Positions 1 to 8,854 of a stretch of 25,741 nucleotides of DNA are shown here, in pieces. The position numbers were made by a program, and so were the translations under genes. Under the pieces are notes generated by a model. That model had not been told where the DNA came from. It ran no database searches and was given only the letters and a program-made list of their open reading frames with translations. Positions within the stretch are counted from its first letter, which is position 1. Each line of letters begins with the position of its first letter. The DNA comes from Pseudomonadota bacterium (GTDB taxonomy: Bacteria; Pseudomonadota; Gammaproteobacteria; Acidiferrobacterales; Acidiferrobacteraceae): contig JAJZZU010000007.1 in the NCBI GenBank assembly GCA_021797365.1, positions 1-25,741 of the forward strand. The letters run 5' to 3'.

Positions 1-966
1 TCCCCCTTCCTTGGCACCGAAAAACTCCTGCTCGGTGCACTCGCTCGCTTCGCCGTGATGCTTTATGAAGACGATCTCGACGGCACGATACTGGCGATGG
101 ATGAAAAGATACAGGAGCAGAAAAAAGCGCTTGGCAAGATCCTTTTCGATGTCGCCCATACTGCCTGACACATCCATGACGCAAAAGATCACGGCGCTCG
201 TGATCGGCCGCGGCTGCTGGTCGATGTGCGCAAAACGCAGATCCGACTCGTCGATGAACGGTATCGCCTTGATCTTGCGTTCCAGGACCTTCATCTCGTC
301 ATGGATCTCGGTCAACCGGAAACGCTCTATGCTCGTGTCCTCGCCACAACCCTGGCGGACACGGATCTCCTCCTCGAGCGTCTCGGCTTGTCTTGAGAGC
401 GCCTCGAGCTCCTGCTTCTTGCGCGCGCGTAGCGCCATCCGCCGGGCCCGGGCGGTACGCATCGTGCGCCCGATGTGCATGCGCGACGGGCTGCCTTCCT
501 TTACGAAGCCAGCCCGCCGCCATTGCTCGACTTGAATGTCCTCGGTGCGCGTCTGCCGCAGGTTGGGGAGTTCGAGACCATCGAACAGAACCGACAGGAA
601 CTCATCGGCCGACAACACAATGGCGATCTCATCGTCGCCGAGACCCTCGGATGCGCCCGGGCCGCCATCGTCCCCGCTATCACCGCCGCGCGGCTTTGGT
701 ATCAGATCGCCCCGCCTGAACTGCTTATTGCCGGGCAACACCTGCTCCCAGGCGGCATCCCGCATGTCCCGCCGAAAGCTCGGCTCGTGCAGATCCTTCG
801 TCGGAATGGCGATCGGCTGTTCCGTGTCGAGCATGTCGCCAAGCGACCGGCGGCGCGCGAGCTTCTCCACCGCCGCCTTCACGCGCCCGCGCACGCGTCG
901 CTGCAAGCGGTCCTGATTGGCGCTGGAGCGCGTCCCCAAATTGCGCCGATCTATGATCACGCTCAT
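1..966 (-). CDS. yeaH: YeaH/DUF444 (UPF0229) protein, 3' end missing
   Basis: The first 322 codons of a YeaH/UPF0229 protein; the E. coli homologue is about 430 residues, so roughly the last quarter lies beyond the left edge. The N-terminus is basic (RRNLGTRSSANQDR), followed by an acidic/Gly-rich linker near residues 95-112, a charged coiled-coil-like stretch around 165-235, and the start of a von Willebrand A domain with a MIDAS motif (MDVSGSM, D265, S267, S269). The start at 966 is preceded by a strong GGAGGGG ribosome site. It lies 52 bp downstream of prkA on the same strand, the usual prkA-yeaH(-spoVR) order seen in proteobacteria. The exact biochemical role is unknown; E. coli yeaGH is linked to nitrogen starvation and stress. 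Identification is firm; function is by family. Confidence 0.93.
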   Translation of the reverse strand, partial: MSVIIDRRNLGTRSSANQDRLQRRVRGRVKAAVEKLARRRSLGDMLDTEQPIAIPTKDLHEPSFRRDMRDAAWEQVLPGNKQFRRGDLIPKPRGGDSGDDGGPGASEGLGDDEIAIVLSADEFLSVLFDGLELPNLRQTRTEDIQVEQWRRAGFVKEGSPSRMHIGRTMRTARARRMALRARKKQELEALSRQAETLEEEIRVRQGCGEDTSIERFRLTEIHDEMKVLERKIKAIPFIDESDLRFAHIDQQPRPITSAVIFCVMDVSGSMGDIEKDLAKRFFLLLYLFIHRQYRAVEIVFIKHHGEASECTEQEFFGAKEGG

Positions 967-1018
967 GGAAACCCCTCCCATAAAACGACGCGCCTGTGCA
1001 CCGGCCCGCCGTTTCCCA

Positions 1019-2953
1019 TCAATGATGCTTCCGATAGCGCATATACCAATCGACGAGCAAGCGCACCTGCTTTTCGGTATAGCCCTTTTCCTGCATGCGC
1101 ACGACGAAGTCGTAATGCTTGCGCTCGTCTTCCGAGGTCCGCTTCTTGCCAAACGAGATCACCGGCAGCAGATCCTCGGTATTCGCGAACATCTTCTTCT
1201 CGATCACGACCCTAAGCTTCTCATAACTGGTCCACGCCGGGCTCTTGCCGCCGTTGTTGGCCTTGGCGCGCAGCACGAAATTCACCACCTCATTGCGGAA
1301 ATCCTTGGGATTGGCAATCCCCGCGGGCTTCTCGATCTTCTCCAGATCCTCGTTCAGCAATGTCCGGTTCATGATCTGGCCGGTGTCGGGATCCCGGAAT
1401 TCGGTATCCTGCAGCCAGAAATCGGCATATTGGATGTAGCGATCGAACAGATTCTGCCCGTAGTCACCATAGCTCTCGAGATAGGCCTTCTGGATCTCAA
1501 GCCCCAGGAACTCGGCGTAGCGCGAGGCGAGTTCGTCTTTCAAGAACCCGAGATACCGGGCCTCGATGTCCGGGGGAAACTGTTCGGCGCGGATCTGCGT
1601 CTCCAGGACATGCAGGAGATGCACGGGATTCGCCGCCACCTCCTCGCTATCATAATTGAAGGTGCGCGACAGGATCTTGTAGGCAAAGCGCGTGGAGATG
1701 CCGTCCATGCCCTCGTCCACCCCCGCCACGTCGCGATACTCCTGGAGACTTTTGGCCTGCTGGTCGCGATCCTTCAAGGTCTTGCCGTCATAAATCTCCA
1801 TCTTCGACCACAGGCTGCTGTTGCCCGGGTCCTTCAGGCGACTCAACACCGAAAACCGCGCCAGCATCTCGAGCGTGTCGGTGGCACACGGGGCTTGGCT
1901 CAGGGCGCTGTTTTCGAGAAGCTTGCGATATATGCGCGTCTCCTCGGTCACGCGCAGGCAATAGGGGACCTTGACGATGAACACCCGGTCGAGAAAGGCC
2001 TCGTTACGCTTGTTGTTGCGAAACGCCGCCCACTCCGACTCGTTGCTGTGAGCGAGGATGATCCCCTGGTAGGGCATGGCGCCGAAGCCCTCGGTCCCGT
2101 TGTACGTGCCCTCCTGGGTCGCGGTCAAAAGCGGATGGAGCATCTTGATGGGGGCCTTGAACATCTCGACGAACTCGAGCACGCCCTGCGTGGTGACGTT
2201 CAGGCCGCCGGCGTACGAGTACGCGTCGGGATCATCCTGGGAGAAGTCCTCGAGCTTGCGGATATCCACCTTGCCTACAAGGCTTGCGATATCCTGATTG
2301 TTTTCATCGCCAGGCTCGACCTTGGTGATCCCGATCTGATGCAGCTGTGAGGGCATGAGACGCACGACCGAAAACCGCCGGATGTCGCCGTCGAACTCAC
2401 GCAGGCGCTTCGCCGCCCATGGAGACATGACGCCCTGAATGGCGCGACGCGGAATACCGTAGCGCTCTTCAAGAATCGCACCATCCTCCTCGGGGTCGAA
2501 TAGCCCGAGCGGTGATTCGTAGAGAGGCGACACGCGACCGTTGGATGCCAGGCAATAGATGGGGTATTGCTCCATCAGCGCCTTCAGACGCTCGGCAAGC
2601 GATGATTTCGCGGCACCCACCGGACCCAGGAGATAGAGGATCTGTTTGCGCTCCTCGAGGCCCTGAGCGGCGTGACGAAAATACGCCACGAGGTTCTCCA
2701 CGACATCCTCGATTCCATAAAAATCTTCGAATGCTGGATAAGTCAGAATCTTCCGATTCATGAAGATGCGCGCCAGGCGCAGGTCGGACTGGGTGTCGAC
2801 GACCCGCGGTTCGCCGATCGCCGCCAACATCCGTTCAGCGGCGGGGGCGTAGGCTAGCGGGTCCTTGGCGCACAGCTTGAGATACTCATCAAGCGTCATC
2901 GTCACTTCCCGCTGTTGCCTGAATCGTTCTTGATACCGGTCAAATAGCGCCAT
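1019..2953 (-). CDS. prkA: PrkA family serine protein kinase / AAA+ ATPase (YeaG)
   Basis: A 644-residue PrkA/YeaG protein, full length for the family. It has an AAA+-type N-terminal domain and a C-terminal kinase-like domain. The P-loop is at about residues 110-118 (GPVGAAKSS); as I recall, many homologues have two glycines where this one has AA. The family is reported to phosphorylate proteins on serine and to act in stress, sporulation or nitrogen-starvation responses, and more recent work on homologues suggests protease-like activity, so the kinase label is tentative. I chose MALFDRYQ as start because GAGGGG lies just upstream; the open frame extends further upstream but without similarity. 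It is followed by yeaH after 52 bp, so the two are probably co-transcribed. Confidence 0.95.
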   Translation of the reverse strand: MALFDRYQERFRQQREVTMTLDEYLKLCAKDPLAYAPAAERMLAAIGEPRVVDTQSDLRLARIFMNRKILTYPAFEDFYGIEDVVENLVAYFRHAAQGLEERKQILYLLGPVGAAKSSLAERLKALMEQYPIYCLASNGRVSPLYESPLGLFDPEEDGAILEERYGIPRRAIQGVMSPWAAKRLREFDGDIRRFSVVRLMPSQLHQIGITKVEPGDENNQDIASLVGKVDIRKLEDFSQDDPDAYSYAGGLNVTTQGVLEFVEMFKAPIKMLHPLLTATQEGTYNGTEGFGAMPYQGIILAHSNESEWAAFRNNKRNEAFLDRVFIVKVPYCLRVTEETRIYRKLLENSALSQAPCATDTLEMLARFSVLSRLKDPGNSSLWSKMEIYDGKTLKDRDQQAKSLQEYRDVAGVDEGMDGISTRFAYKILSRTFNYDSEEVAANPVHLLHVLETQIRAEQFPPDIEARYLGFLKDELASRYAEFLGLEIQKAYLESYGDYGQNLFDRYIQYADFWLQDTEFRDPDTGQIMNRTLLNEDLEKIEKPAGIANPKDFRNEVVNFVLRAKANNGGKSPAWTSYEKLRVVIEKKMFANTEDLLPVISFGKKRTSEDERKHYDFVVRMQEKGYTEKQVRLLVDWYMRYRKHH

Positions 2954-3900
2954 GATCCACCCCTCGCCGTCTCTCGTACGAATCTCGCATCCTGCACCAC
3001 GGCTGCGCGCCGTCTGCCCCTGCGCGGCGCGTCCCGCCACCGCGACCCCTTCGCCCGTTCACTTTAGGGCCTATGCCTCCCCGCCTCATCCTCAATACGC
3101 CCGACTCATGTTCGATAACCATGCGCCGCGCCCACGGACACCGTGCTTCTCTCCCTTGTATATCGCGCCGGCAGTATATCGCGCCGGCGCGCCCTACAAG
3201 CTTAGACGCGGATTGCGCGAAGTAACGCCTTCTACGCGCGGTTTTCGATAAGCGGTCAGACCCGTACCACCCATCTATCAGTCCCATGCGCCTGCGCCAC
3301 GGTCTTGCCTGCCGGTTGGATGCGACAGGGGCGTGATTTGTTCCGCGCCCCGAACGCTCCGAAAATCGCCCTGCGCTCGGCGCGCCAGCGCCTCGGCCTG
3401 ATCCTATAGCAGCAAAGTTCATGCCGTTTCGCACTGTATGGTCCCATGCGACGCCGTCGCTCGCGGATCTCATCGACATACTCTACAGCGACCGCGGCCG
3501 CATCACTATCCGTCGCAACCCGCGCCCGGCGAGCGCCCGCGGTCTCTTCGAAGGCCCGGGAGATCGCGGACCCTCAACGAGCAACCGGCTCACGAACCAC
3601 GCCCCGACCGGGATAAGGGGCAGCTAAAGTCGTACCCGGGCGGGAGAAAGCCCAAGGCGGCGCATTGCGGGGCGGCTGGCGTGACTGAAGACACAATCGC
3701 CCGACCCTCTTCTTCTTGGGATTTCGCCGATGCTATGTCATCATGGCGCCCCCCTGGAGGGGCGGTCCCAGGCGTTCGGGCGCACGGAAGGGACACCGCG
3801 CAAACCGGCGGGCACTGGCCAACGCTTGGGGCGTCACCGCCAATAGCTGGTGCAAGGGCCTGTCTTTCATCGTTCTGCCCGTCTTCACAGAGGTCCGTAC
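2954..3900. other. Long intergenic region between divergent prkA and MFS gene
   Basis: About 950 bp separate the divergently transcribed prkA and transporter genes. Open frames exist on both strands, but all are Arg/Pro/Ala-rich, lack ribosome sites and overlap one another, so I do not call them genes. The best of them is a 68-codon plus-strand frame at 3421-3627 without a visible ribosome site. The region contains a 16-bp tandem repeat (3158-3189) and a 13-bp perfect inverted repeat, CACGG-ACA-CCGTG, at 3133-3145. I see no recognisable promoter hexamers, riboswitch or RNA gene. Confidence 0.5.
3158..3189. repeat. Two tandem copies of a 16-bp unit
   Basis: The unit GTATATCGCGCCGGC(A/G) occurs twice head to tail, differing only in the last base, about 205 bp upstream of prkA. 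Two adjacent copies spaced 16 bp apart could be paired regulator sites or a short slippage duplication. No other copy was noticed in the window. Confidence 0.7.
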
Positions 3901-5058
3901 ATGTCGATCGTGCCTGCTCGCCCCTCGTCGGCCGACACCCGCGCCGGACGATCACCAGTCGCGCCCCTGCTCGGGCTTGCCTGGCTGCACTTCCTGAACG
4001 ACGGCGCCGCGAATTTCCTGCCCGGCATCCTTCCGGCCATCCTTGTGGGCCTGCATGTCGGAGCGGCATCGGCCTCCGGTATTATGGCCGCGCTCTTGAT
4101 CGGCCAGGGGTTCCAACCGTTCGCCGGCTGGCTTTCGGACCGCCTCGGCGGCAAGGCCCTCGCCATTCTCGGTGTGAGCGGCACGACCCTCGGCCTCATC
4201 CTCGTCGGCCAGAGCCGCGGCCTGCTGACCCTGCTTGCGGCACTTGCCTTGATCGGGGTATCCAACGCCCTGTTTCATCCACAGTCGCTCGCCCTGGCAC
4301 GCAGTCTCGCAAAGAAGCGCCATGGCGCCATCATGTCCGTGTTTCTCGTGGGCGGCGAGCTCGGCCGTGGGCTTTACCCGCTGATCGCAAGCCTCGTGGT
4401 CGCGCACTTCACCACCTCCGGTCTGTGGATCGTGGCACTGCCGGCGATCATGAGCATACCGCTCATAGCACCCCTGCTCCCACCGCTCGTGCCCCGCGCC
4501 GCGAATGCGGCGCCGGTGCACTGGCGCCGTCACGCCCGGCCGGCCGCGACCCTGATCGCCTATGCCGCGTTGCGCTCCTTCGGCCTCTATGCCCTGGTCA
4601 CCTTCCTGCCCATCGCCTGGCAACATGACGGCGGTTCACTCGTCGGCGGCGCCTCGCTGATCACCGTTTTGCTGGTCGTGGGGGTCATCGGCAACGTGAG
4701 CGGCGGGCTGATCGCCGACCGTTTGGGGCGCCGCATCGTGCTCGTCGGGTCGAGCCTGTTAACCGCCGCGCTCGTTGCGATCTATCTCATGAGCTCCGGA
4801 TGGATCGTATGGCTGATACTGGGCCTCTTGGGGATCGCCGTATTTAGCGCGCTCCCGGTCTCGGTCCTCGTCGGCCAGGACATCTTCCCCGAAAATCGCA
4901 GTCTGGGCTCGGGGATCGCGCTCGGTCTCGGAAACAGTCTGGGTGCGCTCCTTCTGCTTGGCTTTGGTGTCGCCACATCGGCGTTCGGCGTCCCCACGGC
5001 CCTCTGGATACTGCCGCCCGTGGCGCTCATGTGCGCCCTTCTGGCCGCCCGCCTCTAA
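3901..5058 (+). CDS. MFS transporter, fosmidomycin-resistance (Fsr)-like
   Basis: A 385-residue, very hydrophobic protein with about 12 membrane segments. The N-terminal pattern (WLHFLNDGAANFLPGILPAIL) recalls the Fsr branch of the major facilitator superfamily. Two copies of the MFS loop motif are visible, GWLSDRLGGK after helix 2 and GLIADRLGRR at the equivalent place in the second half. It should be an inner-membrane proton-driven exporter; the substrate cannot be read from sequence. The ATG at 3901 is chosen because AGAGG lies 7 bases upstream; the longer open frame would add a non-hydrophobic, unlike-family extension. It stands alone, divergent from prkA and 271 bp before the next gene on the same strand. 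Confidence 0.9.
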   Translation: MSIVPARPSSADTRAGRSPVAPLLGLAWLHFLNDGAANFLPGILPAILVGLHVGAASASGIMAALLIGQGFQPFAGWLSDRLGGKALAILGVSGTTLGLILVGQSRGLLTLLAALALIGVSNALFHPQSLALARSLAKKRHGAIMSVFLVGGELGRGLYPLIASLVVAHFTTSGLWIVALPAIMSIPLIAPLLPPLVPRAANAAPVHWRRHARPAATLIAYAALRSFGLYALVTFLPIAWQHDGGSLVGGASLITVLLVVGVIGNVSGGLIADRLGRRIVLVGSSLLTAALVAIYLMSSGWIVWLILGLLGIAVFSALPVSVLVGQDIFPENRSLGSGIALGLGNSLGALLLLGFGVATSAFGVPTALWILPPVALMCALLAARL

Positions 5059-5329
5059 ACCTCACGCGTGCGACGCGCGCGCCGCCGCCACGATGCCCCG
5101 CCAACCCCTCGTCCTCGCGCCCGTCGGACGAAGTTTGTATAGCGCAGACCCCATGCCTCTGTTAGCGTGGCGCTTCGTTTTGATGTCGAGCGCTGGCGCG
5201 GATATGACCATGTGTAAGCGCATGGCGGGCGGGCCACACTGACAGGATTTGGCCGCTTTTCGTCACCCGTCGGCACACAGGAGCCACAGGCACCTTCCCG
5301 ACCACCCACGCCTCTGGAGGTCTCGCGCT

Positions 5330-6307
5330 ATGAACGAAGGGCCACATCAGGATGGGATCATCGCCATCTCGCATCGTGAGAGGGGACACGGAATGCGCGC
5401 CGCCGGTGACGGCCTGCCCATCCCCGGGGGCCATGACGACATCGGGCGGGGCGCGGCCCGCGACCTGAACCGTTGCTCGGGCCTGCTTGCCCTATCCGTG
5501 CTTCTCGATAGCGCCGTGGAACATTACCGCGGCAACTATCACAACAAGGCGATGCTCGCGCCGCTCATCACATCCACCCTGTCGCTCGCCGCCAGCGCCC
5601 ACGGCGTAGCCTGCGGGAGTCCCCATAAGATCCGCCAGGGCGTGTTCGCGCTGGCACTCGCCACCGGCGCCGCCGGCACCCTGTTTCATGTCTACAACAT
5701 CACCAAGCACCCCGGCGGGTTCTCCTGGCAGAATCTTTTCTACGCCGCGCCCCTCGGTGCCCCATCGGCCCTGACTGTGTGCGGCCTCGCGGGTATTTTC
5801 GCGGAGCGCATGCATTGCGCCCATGACGGCGACGAGCCACGCCTTTTTGGTCACGGCCTCGCGCGGATTACGGCACTCACAAGCGCGATCGCCATCGTCG
5901 GCACCACCGCCGAGGCCGCGCTCCTGCACTTTCGCGGGGCCTTTCAGAACCCATTCATGTTCTTCCCGGTCACCTTGCCGCCGGTGGCCGCCGCCCTACT
6001 CGCGCGCGATGGCCTGGCACCGCCTAAGACGGCTTACCCCGTCACCCGCGGTTGGTTGACGGCCACCGCCGTCATGGGCCTGGCCGGGGCCGGCTTTCAT
6101 ATATATGGGGTCTCGCGGGCGATGGGCGGATGGCGCAATTGGCGGCAGAACATGGTGGATGGACCACCCATCCCGGCGCCCCCAAGCTACACCGCGCTTG
6201 CCTTCGCAGGCCTCGCCGCCCTGCGCATCCTCGCTCGCCCCGCATCAGGCGAACCCCCGATGGCGCCGGCATCGATGTCTCTGGCGCAACCGGCCCCGTC
6301 TACCTAA
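5330..6307 (+). CDS. Unnamed integral membrane protein with an internal duplication, next to a GMC dehydrogenase module
   Basis: A 325-residue protein I do not recognise. After a polar, His-rich N-terminus (about 45 residues) it has roughly 6-8 membrane segments. It appears to contain two related halves: residues about 55-150 and 190-300. H65 (AVEHYRGNY) matches H200 (ALLHFRGAF), and H120 (TLFHVYNITK) matches H257 (AGFHIYGVSR), with offsets of 135 and 137 residues. Four similarly placed histidines at membrane borders could bind haem or quinone, but that is inference. The start follows GGAGG by 9 bases. It lies 73 bp upstream of the subunit-3-like gene on the same strand, so it may be the membrane partner of the oxidoreductase encoded downstream. 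Confidence 0.8.
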   Translation: MNEGPHQDGIIAISHRERGHGMRAAGDGLPIPGGHDDIGRGAARDLNRCSGLLALSVLLDSAVEHYRGNYHNKAMLAPLITSTLSLAASAHGVACGSPHKIRQGVFALALATGAAGTLFHVYNITKHPGGFSWQNLFYAAPLGAPSALTVCGLAGIFAERMHCAHDGDEPRLFGHGLARITALTSAIAIVGTTAEAALLHFRGAFQNPFMFFPVTLPPVAAALLARDGLAPPKTAYPVTRGWLTATAVMGLAGAGFHIYGVSRAMGGWRNWRQNMVDGPPIPAPPSYTALAFAGLAALRILARPASGEPPMAPASMSLAQPAPST

Positions 6308-6380
6308 GGCCGCCCTCCGATGAGCGCCCATTGGTTCCATGCGTCGGTGCGACCCCCCTTTACCCCCGAGGAGGACTTCC

Positions 6381-7019
6381 ATGAATCATGCGGGGATGAG
6401 CCCCTACCCAAACTACGATGTCCTCGCAAAGCGCGACAGCCTGTCGTGGAATGACACGACCCGGGACGTGATCGCCAAGCGCCTGGCGGTTCCACGGGTC
6501 CCGCGATTCTTTACACCGGAGGAATCGCGTGTGCTCGACGCGCTGTGCGACCGCATCCTGCCGCAGGCCGCTGATCGCCCGCAGGTGCCGATTGCCGCAC
6601 TCCTGGACACCACCCTGCTCACAGGCGACACCCAAGGTTTTCGGGTCGACCCCCTTCCCTATGATCAGGACGCCTGGAGACACGGCCTCAAGGCCCTCGA
6701 CAGCGAGGCCCAGACGATCTACGGCGCGCCCTTTCAGGTGCTGTTGCCGGCCACGCAAGATGAACTCCTGAAACGGGCCCAGACGGGGGATCTGCACAAC
6801 CCCGCTTGGCGCCCCATGACTGCCTCCTTGTTCTTCGAAAAACGCATCCTCGTGGATATCCCGGCCATGTACTACTCTCATCCGGCCTCATGGAGCGAGA
6901 TCGGTTTCGGCGGGCCGGCAGGCCCGCGCGGCTATGTGCGCATGGAGCTCAACCGTCGCGACCCATGGGAGGCCGAGGCATTCGTATCGCGCAACCCCGG
7001 AACACGCCATGTCCGCTGA
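6381..7019 (+). CDS. Gluconate 2-dehydrogenase subunit 3-like protein
   Basis: A 212-residue protein resembling the small subunit of gluconate/glucose-type membrane dehydrogenases. The recognisable block is FFTPEESRVLDALCDRILPQ (about residues 43-62), typical of this family, followed by a helix-rich region and a C-terminal segment with aromatic residues (MYYSHPASWSEIGFGG). Most relatives start with a twin-arginine export signal; none is evident here, the N-terminus MNHAGMSPYPNYDVLAKRDS being polar. The start is set by GAGGAGG 6 bases upstream. Its 3' end overlaps the GMC gene by 11 bp, so the two are translationally coupled, and it probably acts as small or chaperone subunit of that flavoprotein. 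Confidence 0.85.
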   Translation: MNHAGMSPYPNYDVLAKRDSLSWNDTTRDVIAKRLAVPRVPRFFTPEESRVLDALCDRILPQAADRPQVPIAALLDTTLLTGDTQGFRVDPLPYDQDAWRHGLKALDSEAQTIYGAPFQVLLPATQDELLKRAQTGDLHNPAWRPMTASLFFEKRILVDIPAMYYSHPASWSEIGFGGPAGPRGYVRMELNRRDPWEAEAFVSRNPGTRHVR

Positions 7020-8658
7020 CCACGGGTCGTGCCCGCGCGCCATGGCCGGACGCGCCCCGGATGTCTTCGACGCCAAGGGTGGCTACGTCCCTATGCGCTG
7101 CCATGGCGACGATGAGGTCGTGGATTTCGTGATCGTGGGCACCGGCGCCGGTGGCGGGACACTGGCGGCGCGGCTTGCCGAGCACGGCTTTTCCGTAGTG
7201 GCGTTCGACGCCGGACGCTTCTTTCGGCCCCTTCAGGACTTTGCCTCCGACGAGACCGCCCAGAACTCCCTCTATTGGACCGACAAACGCATCTGCGATG
7301 GCGACAACCCGATCAAGATGGGTGGCAACAATAGCGGCAAAGCGGTGGGCGGCAGCACCGTGCATTACGCAATGGTGTCGCTGCGCTTTCGCCCGGAATG
7401 GTTCAAGAGCCGCAGCGTGCTCGGCTACGGTGCCGACTGGCCCCTGGATTGGCGGGAGATGTGGCACTACTACGGCGAGGCCGAAAGGGCCCTGGCAATC
7501 GCCGGCCCTATGCGCTACCCCTGGGGCCCGAAGCGCCCCCGCTACCCCTATCGCGCGCACGAGATGAATGCCGCGGCCTGGTTGCTCGCGCGAGGCTGCG
7601 AGGCCCTTGGCTACCGTTGGGCCGAGACACCGCTCGCCACGGTCTCGGCGCCACACGGAAAGTCCCCGCCCTGCGTCTATCGGGGATTCTGCCGCTTTGG
7701 CTGCTCGACCAACGCCAAGCAGAGCGCACTCACGGTATGGATACCCCGCGCCCTGAAGGCCGGCGCCGAGATCCGCGATCTGGCCATGGTCGGGCGGATC
7801 GAGGTTGATGACCTCGGTCTCGCCCAGGGGGTCCATTACATCCGCCAAGGACAGTGGCGCTTTCAACGGGCCCGCCACGTCATCGTCTCGGGCTATGCCA
7901 TCGAGACGCCGCGGCTTTTGCTCAACTCCGCGAGCGGCCGCTTCCCGGAAGGTCTCGCCAATTCCTCTGGGCTCGTCGGCCGCAACCTTATGACGCAATG
8001 CAACCAGGCCGCCTGGGGGCGTATGGACGACGAGATCCGCTGGTATAAAGGCCCCCCATCTCTGGCCCTCACCGAACACTGGAACTACGAAGACCGCGGC
8101 AAGGATTTCTTCGGTGGTTATTGCTGGATGGGTCAGGGCCCCCTGCCCATAGAATGGGTCTCGGTCCAGACCGGCTCACGGGGTCTTTGGGGCGACCGTC
8201 TGCGCCGCGAAATGATGGATTACAACCATCAGATAGGGGTGAAGATGGTCGGCGAGATGCTCCCCAACGAAGACAACCGCGTCACGCTCGACTGCGAAAC
8301 CGACCAGTACGGCCTGCCCATACCCCGCATCACCTACCGCTGGGGCGACAACGACCGGCGCCTCATCAAACACGCGCTCGACCAGATGATGATGAGCCTC
8401 GATGCGATCGGTGCCACCAGGCTCTTTCGCCAGGAGGACGATACCAACCATCTGGCCGGCACCGCGCGCATGGGCTTTGCGCCCGAGACCAGCGTCGTCG
8501 ATGCCGACTGTCGCAGCTGGGATATTCCCAATCTCTGGATCTGCGACGGCTCGGTGTTCCCGACCACGGGCGGCGTGAATCCGGCCCTGACAATCCAGGC
8601 CATCGCCCTGCGTACCGCCGATCGCATCAAGACTTTGGCATCGCGCTGCGAGCTCTGA
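7009..8658 (+). CDS. GMC family FAD oxidoreductase (sugar/alcohol dehydrogenase large subunit)
   Basis: A 549-residue GMC flavoprotein. The FAD-binding Rossmann motif is GTGAGG at residues 44-49. The C-terminal catalytic pair is H481 (NHLAGTARMG) and N524 (GGVNPALT). A cysteine cluster C222-x5-C228-x3-C232 (CVYRGFCRFGC) resembles the iron-sulphur ligand region of the FAD subunit of bacterial three-subunit glucose/gluconate dehydrogenases, suggesting electron transfer out of FAD rather than an oxidase. The substrate is unknown. The ATG at 7009 is preferred because it overlaps the end of the small-subunit gene; an in-frame start 75 bases upstream is possible. The usual partner cytochrome c gene is not adjacent: the next gene is unrelated. 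Confidence 0.92.
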   Translation: MSADHGSCPRAMAGRAPDVFDAKGGYVPMRCHGDDEVVDFVIVGTGAGGGTLAARLAEHGFSVVAFDAGRFFRPLQDFASDETAQNSLYWTDKRICDGDNPIKMGGNNSGKAVGGSTVHYAMVSLRFRPEWFKSRSVLGYGADWPLDWREMWHYYGEAERALAIAGPMRYPWGPKRPRYPYRAHEMNAAAWLLARGCEALGYRWAETPLATVSAPHGKSPPCVYRGFCRFGCSTNAKQSALTVWIPRALKAGAEIRDLAMVGRIEVDDLGLAQGVHYIRQGQWRFQRARHVIVSGYAIETPRLLLNSASGRFPEGLANSSGLVGRNLMTQCNQAAWGRMDDEIRWYKGPPSLALTEHWNYEDRGKDFFGGYCWMGQGPLPIEWVSVQTGSRGLWGDRLRREMMDYNHQIGVKMVGEMLPNEDNRVTLDCETDQYGLPIPRITYRWGDNDRRLIKHALDQMMMSLDAIGATRLFRQEDDTNHLAGTARMGFAPETSVVDADCRSWDIPNLWICDGSVFPTTGGVNPALTIQAIALRTADRIKTLASRCEL

Positions 8659-8798
8659 GCCAAATAATCCGCGACATTGCCGCCATGGGCCCGCCCACCA
8701 AGGCGCGCTTGACCAGGGCCCTTCCTGGCTACGGATGCCGGACCCGTACCAGGCAAGGGTGCCCACGAACCAGAGATCCCGAATCCTCGTTGCCGAAA

Positions 8799-8815
8799 TG
8801 CGCCCGGTGGGCGCA
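8799..8815. terminator. Perfect hairpin downstream of the GMC gene
   Basis: TGCGCCC-GGT-GGGCGCA forms a 7-bp perfect stem with a 3-base loop, 140 bp after the GMC stop. There is no T-run behind it, so it may be a weak terminator, an mRNA-stabilising hairpin or an operator for the gene starting at 8855. Confidence 0.4.
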
Positions 8816-8854
8816 CGCTATCACGACTTTAGGTAAGGGGGCCGCCGTAGCGCT

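Noticed and set aside
917..2350. A 477-codon plus-strand open frame opposite prkA
   Set aside because: Antisense to a well-conserved PrkA; the apparent His/Leu-rich protein is a by-product of codon bias.
6949..8079. A 376-codon minus-strand open frame opposite the GMC gene
   Set aside because: The sense strand encodes a GMC enzyme with all motifs; the antisense product has low-complexity Gly/Ala/His composition.
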